DNA of 64,000 bases from Streptomyces niger (GCF_000718305.1 NZ_JOFQ01000023.1:62001-126000); one strand, 5' to 3'. Counted from the stretch's first letter, positions 1-8,886 are shown. Numbers and translations are program-made. Notes: generated from the sequence alone by a model not told the origin.

Positions 1-2
1 TG

Positions 3-620
3 ACCTTTCAACACCTCTCCCGCGAATTCGAGGTCCCGTTCCACGACATCAAACGAATCAACACCGGCGATGGGCTGGACTTGGTCCAGCGGTTCCAGCC
101 CGAGCTGATCATCTCTCTGCGGTTCGGCCTGATCTTCAAACAACCGGTGTTGTCCGTACCGCCCTTGGGCATCATCAACGCGCACTCAGGGTCGCTGCCT
201 GAGCATCCGGGAGTCGCGGCGCCAGTGCATACCTTGCTCGCCGGAGAAACAAAACTCACCAGTACCCTGCACATGATCGACGAAGGCATCGACAGCGGCC
301 CCATCATCGGCAAGTCCGAGTTGCCATTCGACTCCACACGGTCGCTGTTCTGGCACCTACCCAAGCTCTTCGAGCTCGGTGTCGACATGTACCTGCGCAC
401 GCTGCCCGACCTCATGAGCGGCCGGATCACCGCCCAACCACAAGACACGGCGCCAGGCTGTTACCACCCGGAGCCCGCACCAGGAGAGCTCGACGACACC
501 TTCAAGCAACGCGGTCTGCGCTTCTTCGACGAGCGAGACTTCGCCGAGGTCATCGGAAGGTTCGGAGCAGACTGGTCACCCCGCACCAGGCGCACTCTGC
601 TGCGCGCGTACCAAACTTGA
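3..620 (+). CDS. Formyltransferase-family protein, 5' end outside window
   Basis: The frame is open from the first bases, so the N-terminus lies before the window; 205 codons are visible. The protein has the formyl-transferase core: NAHSGSLPEHPGVAAP matches the Asn/His substrate-and-folate segment, followed by the segment STLHMIDEGIDSGPI seen in methionyl-tRNA and sugar-amine formyltransferases. It should transfer a formyl group from 10-formyltetrahydrofolate to an amine. The C-terminus is short and lacks the usual tRNA-binding OB-fold, which argues against an ordinary fmt gene and for a small-molecule or peptidyl formyltransferase. The substrate cannot be told from this fragment. Confidence 0.75.
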   Translation, partial: TFQHLSREFEVPFHDIKRINTGDGLDLVQRFQPELIISLRFGLIFKQPVLSVPPLGIINAHSGSLPEHPGVAAPVHTLLAGETKLTSTLHMIDEGIDSGPIIGKSELPFDSTRSLFWHLPKLFELGVDMYLRTLPDLMSGRITAQPQDTAPGCYHPEPAPGELDDTFKQRGLRFFDERDFAEVIGRFGADWSPRTRRTLLRAYQT

Positions 621-931
621 TCGTCCCGCTCAACACAAGCACCCGCGGCTGTTGCGCCACGCTCTTGTCGGGCCCGGCCCAGCGTGGCCGTGCGGGGCAC
701 CTCAGCTTGGCGGCGCCGCCGCTCGGAACGGGGGAATGCGGGGGAATGGGCGTGGAGCTGGCATGCACGGAACCGTAAGGCTCAGGCGTACCGGTCATCC
801 TTCGTCCGCCGAGTCGACGATCCGAGCCTTCTGTCCCTCGGGCCCCACCATCAGCCGGTAGCTGCGCGCGCCAAGCACGGTCGCCGTCGGCCGGTCAGGT
901 CACCTTCCCTCCTGGCTCGGGACGACGAAGG
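621..931. other. Intergenic, nothing recognised
   Basis: Short overlapping frames on both strands have no ribosome site and no recognisable family. I see no repeat or hairpin here. Confidence 0.5.
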
Positions 932-1530
932 TCAGGGCTCCTGCTGGGCGAGATGGTGTTGCAGGTCGATGTGCCGGAACTGGTAGACCGGCCCGACCTG
1001 CCGCAACACTCCACGACTCTCATGAGCGTCCCGAAGAAACGCCATCAGGTCCCGTGGGACCTCACGGCGCACCGTCAGATAGACCCTCGCCATCACGAAG
1101 TACACCCAGGCTGTACGTCCCAGCACCAACGTGAGCGCGCCCACGGTGCCCAGAGCGAACCCGAACGCAAGAGGGCCCGGTGTGACCTCGAACGCCAGCC
1201 AGTTCGCGAGCGCGACCAAGAATTCGCCGCCGAGCACGGTCGCGATACACGTCGCACGGTCGCGATACACGTCCGGCGATCGGAGCGGAGCAGCACTGCT
1301 GGGGCGACGTTGGCGGTCAAATCGGGTCTCGCGGTCTCGAAACTGCCCACGAGCCCGATCACGAACGCGCCCCCGAATCCGGCTACCGCCCCGCCCACGT
1401 GCCCGTCTATGAGCCCCGCCACGAGCCCGGCCGAAAGCCCGAACGCAAGGCTGACTGCAAGCCCGCGCCCGCTGGGGGACCAGCGCAGCCGTGTACGGGG
1501 GCAGGTGGCATTGACCGTTCCGCGTACGCC
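932..1530 (-). pseudogene. NACHT NTPase C-terminal remnant, frameshifted
   Basis: Two adjacent minus-strand frames together give the C-terminal part of Streptomyces NACHT-type NTPases: a Gly/Leu-rich hydrophobic stretch (GLSAGLVAGLIDGHVGGAVA; later FLVALANWLAFEV), then the typical end LMAFLRDAHESRGVLRQVG followed by YQFRHIDLQHHLAQ. The NTPase domain is missing, and the DUF1838 gene begins where it should be. The frame switches at an exact 20-bp tandem duplication (1234-1253 and 1254-1273). Removing one copy puts both pieces in one frame. The family call rests on the C-terminal signature only. Confidence 0.7.
1234..1273. repeat. Exact 20-bp tandem duplication (x2)
   Basis: The unit gcacggtcgcgatacacgtc occurs twice back to back. 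Twenty bases is not a multiple of three, and this is where the NACHT remnant changes frame. Confidence 0.95.
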
Positions 1531-1607
1531 GCCCTTGAGTGTGCGGTGCGGCACAGCAGCCACCGTTGTGCCGTTTCGTGAAGGGGAAGTCGCGCAGGAT
1601 ACTCCGT

Positions 1608-2354
1608 ATGACGGCATTCGCAGAGCTGCTCCGCTCCTTCGCCCGCACCCGCGCCTCTCTCGACGGCGAGGAGGTCACATACTGGTGGTCCGGGGACGTG
1701 TACTCCTGGGCGCCCGACGAGCCCTACCAGCGCGTCTTCGGCTTCGAAGGACTCAACGTGGCCCGTCTTGTCCAGGCCCCGGAAGGCAGCCCGGACACCT
1801 ATCATCTGCTCACCCGCGAAGCCGCCTTCTACCTGGACCCCGTCACGCGCGAAGTCCTGGAGACCTGGGAGGACTTGCCGGTGGTGCACATCTGGAACGA
1901 CCCGGCGAACCAGAAGTGGCGGCCCTTCCCCATCCCGACGACCGACCTCGGAGAGAAGATCTCCTTCAACCTGGAGATCCCGCTCGCCTACCCCTCCCCG
2001 CTGCCGGTGGCCCAGTACCCCGCCCACTCGGCTGACGACACCTACAAGGCCCTGGAACTCTTCCAGTTCTTCGCGGACCGGACCGACCTGGCCGGCCCGG
2101 CGCCCAGCATCCCGGCCACCATGTCGTGGATGCGGATGTCCCCGTGGCTGCCGTGGATGGCCCGCGGCCAGCGGCCCGGCGGCCTCACCTACCACTGCCG
2201 GGGCCGCAAACTCGACTCGTACGCCGAGGTCCCCGAGCGCACGCGTGCCTACATCGCCGACCACAACCCGAAGTTCGCTCAGGCCCCGGAGAAGTGGAGC
2301 GAGCCGAACGAGACCAGCTGGACGTACTTCCGCAAACTCAACCCGCCGCAGTAG
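1608..2354 (+). CDS. DUF1838 family protein
   Basis: A 248-residue protein of the DUF1838 type, of unknown biochemical role. Typical segments are the GDVYSWAPDEPYQRVFGFEG motif near the N-terminus, YLDPVTREVLETW, and VVHIWNDPANQKW. It is rich in Trp and Tyr and has no signal peptide or membrane segment. The ATG at 1608 is preferred over an upstream in-frame TTG because similarity begins there. It stands alone next to a NACHT remnant and an IS110 remnant, so context gives no hint of its substrate. Confidence 0.8.
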   Translation: MTAFAELLRSFARTRASLDGEEVTYWWSGDVYSWAPDEPYQRVFGFEGLNVARLVQAPEGSPDTYHLLTREAAFYLDPVTREVLETWEDLPVVHIWNDPANQKWRPFPIPTTDLGEKISFNLEIPLAYPSPLPVAQYPAHSADDTYKALELFQFFADRTDLAGPAPSIPATMSWMRMSPWLPWMARGQRPGGLTYHCRGRKLDSYAEVPERTRAYIADHNPKFAQAPEKWSEPNETSWTYFRKLNPPQ

Positions 2355-2524
2355 CCGCGGTCACCACTCGCCCCGGAACAGGCCGATGCCGTCGGGGGAT
2401 ACGCCTCGTCCAGCGTTGGTCGCCGTGGGAAGCCGGCGAAGAGCCGCCTCATCGCGGAGATGATCGCCCGCCGGGCCGGGTCCGTCTCGTTCCCGATCGG
2501 ACTTTGATCATGGGTGGGGACTGG

Positions 2525-2925
2525 TCATGGTGCAAAGGCTCCTTGCTGGTGGACCTCCTCTTGAACACCCACTCTGCCGCTGGCAACGGCGCGGCCGCAG
2601 CAGGCCCAGGTCCTGGCGCATGCGAGCCTGGTCCGCGATGACGTGGGCGTCCTTGGCGTCGGTCTTGCTCTGGCCCCGGTAGCCGGCCGAGGCGCGGTGG
2701 ACGGCCAGGCCGGTGAGGTAGACCATCGGCTGGCCGAGGCCGTGACCGAGGCCGTGACCGAGGCCGTGACCGAGGCCGTGACCGTGGCCGGGCAGGAGCC
2801 CGATGAGCAGGGCGGCGCTGCCGTGGTTGGTGTCCATCGCCCACAGCACCTCACCCCGTCGGCGAGGGCGAGCACGTCACGGAGCAGTTCCAGCAGCTCG
2901 CGCTCGTCGTTACCCAAGGCCCCTC
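2525..2925 (-). pseudogene. IS110-family transposase remnant
   Basis: Minus-strand frames carry the N-terminal RuvC-like part of an IS110 transposase: ERELLELLRDVLALADGV, then VLWAMDTNHGSAALLI, and after an interruption QSKTDAKDAHVIADQARMRQ, the typical KTDAKDAxVIADQARxR motif. The pieces lie in different frames and no C-terminal Tnp_20 domain follows. A 12-bp array inserts Gly-His-Gly-Leu repeats where the family has a single short loop. Confidence 0.75.
2732..2791. repeat. 12-bp tandem array (about 5 copies)
   Basis: The unit gaccgaggccgt is repeated in direct tandem inside the IS110 remnant, three copies being exact and the outer two degenerate. It keeps the frame. Confidence 0.9.
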
Positions 2926-2995
2926 GGGCCCACCGATCCTACGAATGACCGTTGCGCAGCCCGCGGCAGAAGGGTATCGGAGACAGAGGGCAAGC

Positions 2996-3505
2996 TCAGG
3001 GCCGGTGCGGAAAGTTGAATTTCGAAGGTGGCTGATCGGCCGAGGAGTTGGTGCCCCACCGCACGTCGATGCGGTCCAACCATGCGTCTTGGTCGTCGGC
3101 CAGTGGTCGCTGCAGGGGAAGCGAGAGGAACCGGCAGGCGAACGCGAGACCAGCATCCTGTCCGTCGCCGTGCACGTCGTACTCCCACTCATCAGGGGTG
3201 TCCGCCGGTACCTGGAGATGGAAGAAACTCGTTCGTCGTGGCTGTCCCGTGTCGGGGTGGGGCTTGTCCTCCACCACGATGTGCCGGACCACTGTGGCTG
3301 TCAGCAGACCGGTTTCCTCGGCGACCTCTCGAAGAACCGCTTCCTCCAACCCTTCGTCCGGTCTGACTCCCCCCGCCGGGACCTGAGTGCCAGCCTGCGG
3401 CATGCCCACGTGATCGAACACCAGCAGTTGAGGAACGTCGTGATGCCGGATCACGTAGGCAGCGACACGGATGCGGGGCTGGGCCACCCCGGCATTGTCC
3501 GTCAT
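2996..3505 (-). CDS. Nudix hydrolase
   Basis: A 169-residue Nudix hydrolase with a canonical box: GGVRPDEGLEEAVLREVAEE followed by TGL fits Gx5Ex7REUxEExGU, with the metal-binding glutamates in place. Such enzymes cleave nucleoside diphosphates linked to another moiety; the substrate cannot be predicted. The ATG at 3505 (MTDNAGV) is chosen because AAGG lies just upstream and the upstream extension is not conserved-looking. The box starts near residue 50. It is monocistronic and divergent from the ArsR gene region. Confidence 0.9.
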   Translation of the reverse strand: MTDNAGVAQPRIRVAAYVIRHHDVPQLLVFDHVGMPQAGTQVPAGGVRPDEGLEEAVLREVAEETGLLTATVVRHIVVEDKPHPDTGQPRRTSFFHLQVPADTPDEWEYDVHGDGQDAGLAFACRFLSLPLQRPLADDQDAWLDRIDVRWGTNSSADQPPSKFNFPHRP

Positions 3506-3806
3506 GACGTACCTTGCGATCGCCGGTGAGGCAGCGTCCCTGCTCTCGCAGGGTATGGGCGCCACCTCCGACCCACCGTCGGAGGTCTTCGCGCAGCTTT
3601 TCACCGTGGCTGACCGAGGCCGTCCCAGGTACAGATGACTGCGCGAGACCGTTCCGCGCAGGTGAGCATGTGTCGGGACGGCCAGGGAAGCCCCGGCCGG
3701 CGGGATGGCTGCCAGGGTCCAAGCGACACCCCTTCGACGGCCGGGGCCCCGCTCCGCTGGCCCCGATGAGTCATGGGCGGCGGAGCGTTCTTCAAGTCGA
3801 TTGCGG
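3506..3806. other. Intergenic, nothing recognised
   Basis: This stretch is upstream of the Nudix gene and the ArsR gene. No convincing gene or repeat was found; the AT-richer regulatory element follows at 3807. Confidence 0.5.
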
Positions 3807-3842
3807 AATTGTGCAATTGCTTAAATGCTAGTGCTTGCAAGC
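3807..3842. promoter_or_regulatory. Palindromic AT-rich element, candidate ArsR operator
   Basis: Two inverted repeats stand out in an AT-rich island: AATTG-TG-CAATT (3807-3818) and the perfect GCTTGCAAGC (3833-3842). The island lies about 140 bases before the ArsR-family start, so autoregulation is plausible. The assignment is inferred from position and symmetry. Confidence 0.5.
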
Positions 3843-3977
3843 CATCCTGGGTAGTGCTCCGCCACCGGTATTCATCGGCACGGGCACACGGTGGGACAGT
3901 GTCCTCAAGGAGTGCGGCAACGGTTACGCCAAGCGCGGACGGTGGTGGACTCGTCGCACGGAAGTGACGGACGGGAG

Positions 3978-4328
3978 ATGGCCACGATGCGGGTGCCCCT
4001 CTACCAGGCGAAGGCCGAGTTCTTCCGGATGCTGGGGCATCCGGTGCGGATCCGGGTGCTGGAGCTGCTTCAGAACGGCCCGCTGCCGGTCCGGGACCTG
4101 TTGGCGGCGATCGACATCGAGCCGCCCAGCCTCTCCCAGCACCTGGCGGTGTTGCGACGTTCGGGCATCGTCATCGCCACCCGGCAGGGTTCAACGGTGA
4201 TCTACGCGCTGGCAGGCGGCGACGTTGCGGAGCTGCTGCGGGCCGCCCGGCGCATCCTCACCGAGCTGCTGGCCGGGCAGAGCGAACTGCTGGAAGAGTT
4301 GCGCGAGGTGGAGGCCACCACTCCGTGA
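3978..4328 (+). CDS. ArsR/SmtB-family transcriptional regulator
   Basis: A 116-residue winged-helix repressor. KAEFFRMLGHPVRIRVLELL is the ArsR N-terminal helix, and PPSLSQHLAVLRRSGIV is the recognition-helix region. The ELCVC metal motif of arsenic/cadmium sensors is absent (NGPLPVRDLL instead), so it is probably not a classical thiol metal sensor. The C-terminus is a Leu/Glu-rich dimerisation helix. The start has GGGAG five bases upstream. Relatives in Streptomyces often precede a SulP transporter, but no transporter follows here, so its target is unknown or lost. Confidence 0.85.
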   Translation: MATMRVPLYQAKAEFFRMLGHPVRIRVLELLQNGPLPVRDLLAAIDIEPPSLSQHLAVLRRSGIVIATRQGSTVIYALAGGDVAELLRAARRILTELLAGQSELLEELREVEATTP

Positions 4329-5375
4329 CATTCCACGGACCACGCCCACCCGCGGCGGAGTGGTGCGTTGGCCGGCCTGCTCGATGGGCACCGTGGTCGA
4401 CACCCTGGGTGCCGGCCTCGGCTCGGATGCCGCCGTGCCCGGGCCACCTGCAGTCGCCCCAGGGGGTGAGCGACGGTCGCACTCACTCGGCGAGAGCATC
4501 GTCGACCCGCCGCCGACACGTTGACCTGACCGAACTGCGCACGTCGCTGGGCCCAGATCGCCATGAGGGCGGGGTTTCCGGACCGGGAGCCGCCGCCGGC
4601 CGGCGGCTCCGAGGAGACGTACGCGCTGATCTTTGCGACGAGCCAGTCGGCGAGCACGAGGCCGTCTTGCCTGACAAGCGAACGCCGATCACGCTGGCAG
4701 CGACGACTGGCCGACGGCGCCGGCAGAGGGGAAGTGTTGGATGAACTCCGCCTCAGGATCGCTCCCTGTTGCGCGCCGCCGGTGCCGTTCTCGAGCACCG
4801 CCTCTGGCAGGCAGGTTCGCCGCCGTTGCCGACTTCCTGACAACGGCGGCCCGCGCGGAGTGTCGCGGTCCGGTTCCTCACCGGCCCGGGCCCGCTACCC
4901 CACCAGCCCCTCCTTACACCCACGAAAGCATCCCGGGATCATGTCCTTGCCTCCACGGCAACGTACCTCTCGCCTGCCGTGGTCGCAGCCGCAGCCTCAG
5001 CCGTAGCGTGACTGGGCTGTGGCGTCTCGAGGGTCTCCTACACCCCTCGGCCGGGTTTGGGACGTGCTGGTCACCGCCAGGACACCAACGGCAGGTCGTG
5101 TCGCTCGGCCAGCGGGGAGACTTGCCGTAGCGCTCCGAGCTGCACCACCTGGCCGGGAAGTGGTGAGCGCCGTTCACGGGCCAGCCAGCCCGCACTACCC
5201 CGAGCCGCCCAGGACCAGCTCGCCGCCGCAGCCGCCAGGGCAAACGCAGAGCCGACATTCGTATCACACCACCCGGCCGCAATCTCGGACCTGCAGCACT
5301 CAGCGCCAGCCCCCCGACCAACCACTGAAAGCACGCCATGTGCCACTCGCTCCCCAGACCTAGGAGCAGCACACA
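4329..5375. other. About 1 kb without a supportable gene
   Basis: Long GC-rich frames occur on both strands but none shows a family, a convincing start or consistent third-position bias over its length. The SulP gene expected after this class of ArsR is not present. I see no repeat array. Confidence 0.45.
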
Positions 5376-5681
5376 ATGGACACATCACACCCCGCGACGA
5401 CACTTCTGCGCGCGCAGTGGACGACCCGGCCGCCCGGTCTGCGGCTGACCGGCGCCATCGAACCAGCCAGTCACGCAGCCTTGGAACGCCACCTCGCGGA
5501 CCTGCTCTCCCGGTTCCCCGGACGGCGGGCCGTGCACATCGACCTCACCGGCGTCCACTCCCTCGACCTCGTCGGCACCGCGTTACTGATCGCCACCCGT
5601 AACGCGCTACGACGACACGACCGCGACCTGCACCTGCGCCTGCCCGCCGACTGGACAGGAACCTCTGGCGGAGCACCATGA
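5376..5681 (+). CDS. STAS-domain protein (anti-sigma antagonist-like)
   Basis: A 101-residue protein that is essentially one STAS fold: PPGLRLTGAIEPASHAALER, then VHIDLTGVHSLDLVGTALLI, the position of the DLSGVxxLDSxG loop in SpoIIAA/RsbV. The Ser/Thr normally phosphorylated by an anti-sigma kinase is replaced (Leu-Asp-Leu-Val-Gly), so regulation by phosphorylation is unlikely. AGGAG lies about nine bases upstream of the ATG. No partner kinase or sigma factor is adjacent. It may be an unregulated antagonist or a divergent STAS member of other function. Confidence 0.7.
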   Translation: MDTSHPATTLLRAQWTTRPPGLRLTGAIEPASHAALERHLADLLSRFPGRRAVHIDLTGVHSLDLVGTALLIATRNALRRHDRDLHLRLPADWTGTSGGAP

Positions 5682-6306
5682 AGCCACGCCCTCCAAGCGC
5701 GGCAGCAACGCGCCTGCCCGGTGTCTCCCGACCGGCGCCCCGGGAGAGCCACCAAGACCTGAGAGACACCAAGACCTCATCGAGCGGCGGCGCGGCGGGC
5801 GCGGGGGCTCGCCGACCGGCTCTCGATCTCGGCCAGCTCCACAGGAACCACTGTGACTCTGTCCGTGAGGCTTTCTCCGGGAGCGAGACCGGACGCGACA
5901 CGATCGGACGGCACGGCGGTCGCCGGGTAGAGAGCAGCGAGTGGGGCGAGTGCGGCGGCGATCCGCTACCTCGGCACTCATGGTCATCTACGGGGCGCCA
6001 AAGCAACCGTGGAACACGGCATGCGTGGTGCGCGCAACACACGAAGGCCGGGACCGTCTCTCATAGACTTTCATAGACGTTGCCCTGTCCGAACCACCAG
6101 ACGTCACCGCGGGCGGTGGGCGGCTCCGAACCGCCAGACGTCATCGCGGGCGGTGGGTGACAGGGAGCGACTGGCTTCTCCCGGGCCTGCGTTGTCGCCA
6201 TCGTCCCCCCGCCGGCGGGCGAGTTCTTCGTCCATACCGGTCTCCCCCGGTGACCAGCGCGTTGTGGCCCTGGCACGAGAAGACCCTCCGGCGGAGGGTC
6301 TCTGCT
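5682..6306. other. Intergenic with a 30-bp direct repeat
   Basis: No gene is supported. Near the MerR-type gene's stop side lie two copies of a 30-bp repeat (listed separately). Confidence 0.5.
6091..6157. repeat. Two 30-bp direct repeats
   Basis: Copies at 6091-6120 and 6128-6157 start gaaccaccagacgtcaccgc and gaaccgccagacgtcatcgc and differ at two positions. They are separated by seven bases, giving a 37-bp period. Confidence 0.85.
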
Positions 6307-6651
6307 TCAGGCCGGGGGCTCCGGCTGCGGAACGATCGTGCGGGCGCGCAGTTCTTCGTTGATGCGCTGGGCCTCTTCGAGCTGGTCCTCGAGGATGATG
6401 ATGCGGCAGGCCGCTTCGATCTGGGTACCGGCATCGACGAGTTCGCGGGCGCGCGCGGCGATGCGCAGCTGGTAGCGGGAATAGCGGCGGTGGCCGCCCT
6501 CGGAACGCAACGGTGTTATCAGGCGGTGCTCGCCGAGAGTACGGAGAAAGGCGGGGGTAGTGCCGAGCATTTCGGCGGCCCGGCCCATGGTGTAGGCGGG
6601 GTAATCGTCGTCGTCGAACTTGTCGACGAGGTGGGTACTGCGAGGGGGCAT
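6307..6651 (-). CDS. MerR-type helix-turn-helix regulator
   Basis: A 114-residue protein. YTMGRAAEMLGTTPAFLRTL is the MerR-type HTH, and LITPLRSEGGHRRYSRYQL is the wing with the hallmark GGHRRY. A C-terminal helix (EDQLEEAQRINEELRART) should dimerise. There is no metal- or ligand-binding tail, so it is a minimal MerR/HspR-like factor. The ATG at 6651 has AAGAGG upstream and replaces a longer frame start. Its place next to the heat-shock block suggests a stress role, which is inference only. Confidence 0.85.
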   Translation of the reverse strand: MPPRSTHLVDKFDDDDYPAYTMGRAAEMLGTTPAFLRTLGEHRLITPLRSEGGHRRYSRYQLRIAARARELVDAGTQIEAACRIIILEDQLEEAQRINEELRARTIVPQPEPPA

Positions 6652-7204
6652 AGACCTCTTCTTCCGGGGACACGTCCGAGGGGCCCGGGTGCCGTACGGC
6701 ACCCGGGCCCCGAGCGTTCAACACCATCTACCGGCCGACTTCACGCCGGCCTTCGTATTCCGCCTGTCCGCCTGGGAGGGCGGAGCTGCGGGGATCGCGG
6801 ATTCTCGACCGGGGACCACCTTCCGTTCCGGGGTCTGCGGTACCCGAGCGGAGCCTTCCTCGCCCGGGCGATCCTGATGGTGCCTGCTCCTTACCTCTTT
6901 CACTTACGCGGTTGCACTGCTCGATCCTGCGGTCTTGCATGCGGCCCCTTTGAGCCGCTCGGCCCGGCAACCAGCCACGGAACCCACCATCTCCGGCCCC
7001 GCCACTCCGCTGCCGTTCCGGTGCGCGGCAGGTCGTCTCTGCCGCACCCTCTTCGACTTCCTGAGTACGAGGAAAACGTTACCGTCGCCACCCATCCATG
7101 TCTACCGTCGCCACCACAGATTTACTCCATCGGTAGGACAGGCCAACCTGTCTCGACGACACCCGGACCGCGACCTTCCTTCCTTGGCTGACCAGGACGC
7201 CCCT
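6652..7204. other. Intergenic, nothing recognised
   Basis: GC-rich spacer between the MerR-type gene and the 3' remnant of the rheA-like gene. No family, repeat or strong hairpin was seen. Confidence 0.45.
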
Positions 7205-7731
7205 TCAGAGGGCCGGAGACCTCGCGTCGTACAGCGGCTTGGTTCCAGCGAGGGCCAGGCGTCGGTCTTCGCCGCCGGCCGCTGCTGACCGGGCTGCTGT
7301 TGCCGCGTACCGGGCGAGCCAGAGGGAGTCAGGGGGAGCCAGACTGTCGACCTGGGCGGCTGCATCTGGGTGAGCACGGGCCAGATGACGATCGGCCCAG
7401 CTGGCGCCCACATTGCGGGCTGTTTCGGTCAGGCCGGTCCCCCATCCGGCGGGCTGTTTCGGTCAGGCCGGTTCCCCATCCGGCGAGCTGTTTCGATCAG
7501 ACCGGTCTCCCATCCGGCGAGCTGCTGTCGCACCTGCCACAGCAACACCGGAGAAGCCAGGACCTGTTCCGGGCCGGGCGCGGGAGGGTTGGGGGCGTTG
7601 GGGTACTCGTACCGGGCTTCGCGCAAGGCGTCGTCTTTGGCGTTGAGGGCCGCCTCGGCAACAAGGAACAACGCCGGGTTGTGGGCGCCGGTGCTGGGCA
7701 AGGACGGCCGGTCGGCCGGGGGCACAGGCAC
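7205..7731 (-). pseudogene. RheA-like Hsp18 repressor, disrupted
   Basis: The GTG at 7731 begins a frame resembling the 'HSP18 transcriptional regulator' of Streptomyces, ending in QVRQQLAGWETGLIETA. The 34-bp segment encoding AGWETGLIETA is then present three times and shifts the frame to a stop at 7429. If two copies are removed, translation continues as RNVGASWADRHLARAHPDAA to a stop near 7205. The family normally carries a helix-turn-helix (ASWADLAxxLGVASRQAAE-type) after GASWAD; here the protein jumps to RHLARAHPD, so that part also seems deleted. Position, divergent from hsp18 and facing RheA-type operators, supports the identity. The family call is from memory. Confidence 0.65.
7417..7518. 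repeat. 34-bp tandem array (x3)
   Basis: Units at 7417-7450, 7451-7484 and 7485-7518 share the core tgtttcggtcaggccggt, with a few substitutions in the third. The array lies in the rheA-like gene, and 68 extra bases shift the frame. Confidence 0.95.
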
Positions 7732-7742
7732 CCCTCTCGAAG

Positions 7743-7787
7743 CGTCATCACATAGACGACATCATGTTTGTCATCAATAGGATGACG
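7743..7787. promoter_or_regulatory. RheA-type operators of hsp18
   Basis: TGTCATC-N5-GATGACG (7769-7787) matches the RheA operator described for Streptomyces albus hsp18 (TGTCATC-N5-GATGACA) with one mismatch. A weaker CGTCATC-N5-GACGACA lies at 7743-7761, centred 26 bases upstream. Both are between the hsp18 start and the divergent repressor remnant. Confidence 0.8.
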
Positions 7788-7853
7788 TGTTACAACGGTG
7801 TCAGTGAGGCGCATTGGCAGCAACTGCCTGAAGCCGCTGGAGGTGTTTTCACG

Positions 7854-8285
7854 ATGTTGATGCGCACTGACCCCTTCCGTGAGCTGGACCGGCTGGCACA
7901 GCAGCTGATGGGCCCGGGTACCTGGTCGAAGCCGTCGGCGATGCCGATGGACGCCTACCGCGAGGGCGACGAGTATGTGGTGGCCTTCGATCTTCCCGGC
8001 GTCACCGCGGACGCAATCGATATCGACGTCGAGCGGAACATGCTGACGGTCAAGGCCGAGCGTCGGCCGGCGGCGACGGCCGACGACGTGCAGATGGAGC
8101 TGTCCGAGCGGCCACTGGGCGTCTTCTCCCGCCAGATCGTGCTCGCCGACACCCTCGACACCGAGCACATCGAGGCCGCCTACGACGCGGGCGTGCTCAC
8201 CCTGCGGATCCCGATCGCCGAGCGTGCCAAGCCCCGCAAGATTTCCATCGGCGTCGGATCCGGACACAAGGAGATCTCCGGCTGA
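7854..8285 (+). CDS. hsp18: Hsp20/alpha-crystallin small heat-shock protein
   Basis: A 143-residue small heat-shock protein, the usual length of Streptomyces Hsp18. It starts [20 protein letters not shown]. The alpha-crystallin domain spans about residues 35-130, with [29 protein letters not shown] and the closing [14 protein letters not shown], the conserved A-x-x-x-x-GVL-x-x-x-P. It is a cytosolic ATP-independent holdase. GGAGG lies ten bases upstream of the ATG. RheA-type operators precede it, but the adjacent repressor gene is broken, so expression may be de-repressed unless a second repressor exists. Confidence 0.93.
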   Translation: MLMRTDPFRELDRLAQQLMGPGTWSKPSAMPMDAYREGDEYVVAFDLPGVTADAIDIDVERNMLTVKAERRPAATADDVQMELSERPLGVFSRQIVLADTLDTEHIEAAYDAGVLTLRIPIAERAKPRKISIGVGSGHKEISG

Positions 8286-8383
8286 CACCGCTGACACCGG
8301 CGACATCCCGGACGGGTGCGGAGGACGAGCACCTGCTCTCCTCCGCCCTCCGCACCCCTGCGGGCAGTCCGAAGAAGAAGGGG

Positions 8384-8791
8384 GTGGCGGCCGAAATGCC
8401 TCTGCGACGCGCAGCATTCCTCGACCGCGTCAAAGAACGCGGCAAGTACGACAGCCGCAGCGAGGCGGACCGTGCGGCCCGCGTGGTGCTCGCCCTGCTC
8501 GGCGCGCACCTGGTCGGCGAGGCCCGCGCCCAGCTCGCGGCGCGCCTGCCGGAGGACTTCGCCCTGATCCTGCTCAACCCGCTGCAGAGCGCCGAACCGC
8601 TGTCCCCGGAGCGGTTCGTCCGGGCGACCGCAGCCTGGATCGAGGGCGCCACCGAGCAGACCGCGACCTGGGACGTCAGCGCCGTGCTGGCCACCGTCGC
8701 CGACGCCGCCGACGAGGACCTGCTGGACCAGATCCTGCTCCAGCTTCCCGACGGCTACGACCTGCTCTTCGGCCGTCCCCAAGCCACCTGA
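8384..8791 (+). CDS. DUF2267 protein, first of two
   Basis: A 135-residue DUF2267 protein: MPLRRAAFLDRVKERGKYDS, then an Asp/Glu-Ala-Asp-Arg-Ala-Ala-Arg helix ahead of VVLALLGAHLVGEARAQLAA, and a C-terminal LLDQILLQLPDGYDLLFG. The family is small, helical and of unknown function, often near stress genes. It begins about 100 bases after hsp18 and is probably co-transcribed. The GTG at 8384 sits in a G-rich site; the ATG at 8396 is an equally good start. Confidence 0.8.
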   Translation: MAAEMPLRRAAFLDRVKERGKYDSRSEADRAARVVLALLGAHLVGEARAQLAARLPEDFALILLNPLQSAEPLSPERFVRATAAWIEGATEQTATWDVSAVLATVADAADEDLLDQILLQLPDGYDLLFGRPQAT

Positions 8792-8886
8792 CCCAGACCT
8801 CCGTCCCCGACCCACCTGACCCAGACCTCCGCCCCCGACCCACCTGACCCAGACCTCCGCCCCCGACCCACCTGACCCAGACCTCG
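8785..8886. repeat. 28-bp tandem array (x3.6)
   Basis: Units start at 8785, 8813, 8841 and a partial at 8869, with the core cacctgacccagacctccg. The first unit overlaps the stop codon of the preceding DUF2267 gene, so the array is transcribed between the two DUF2267 genes. Confidence 0.95.

Noticed and set aside
953..2035. 360-codon plus-strand frame
   Set aside because: Arg/Pro-rich shadow running across the NACHT remnant and into the DUF1838 gene in another frame.
4202..4843. 213-codon minus-strand frame after the ArsR gene
   Set aside because: It overlaps the ArsR coding region in antisense and shows no recognisable domain.
6157..7191. 344-codon plus-strand frame opposite the MerR-type gene
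   Set aside because: The minus strand encodes a clear MerR-type HTH; the plus frame has no family and an artefactual composition.
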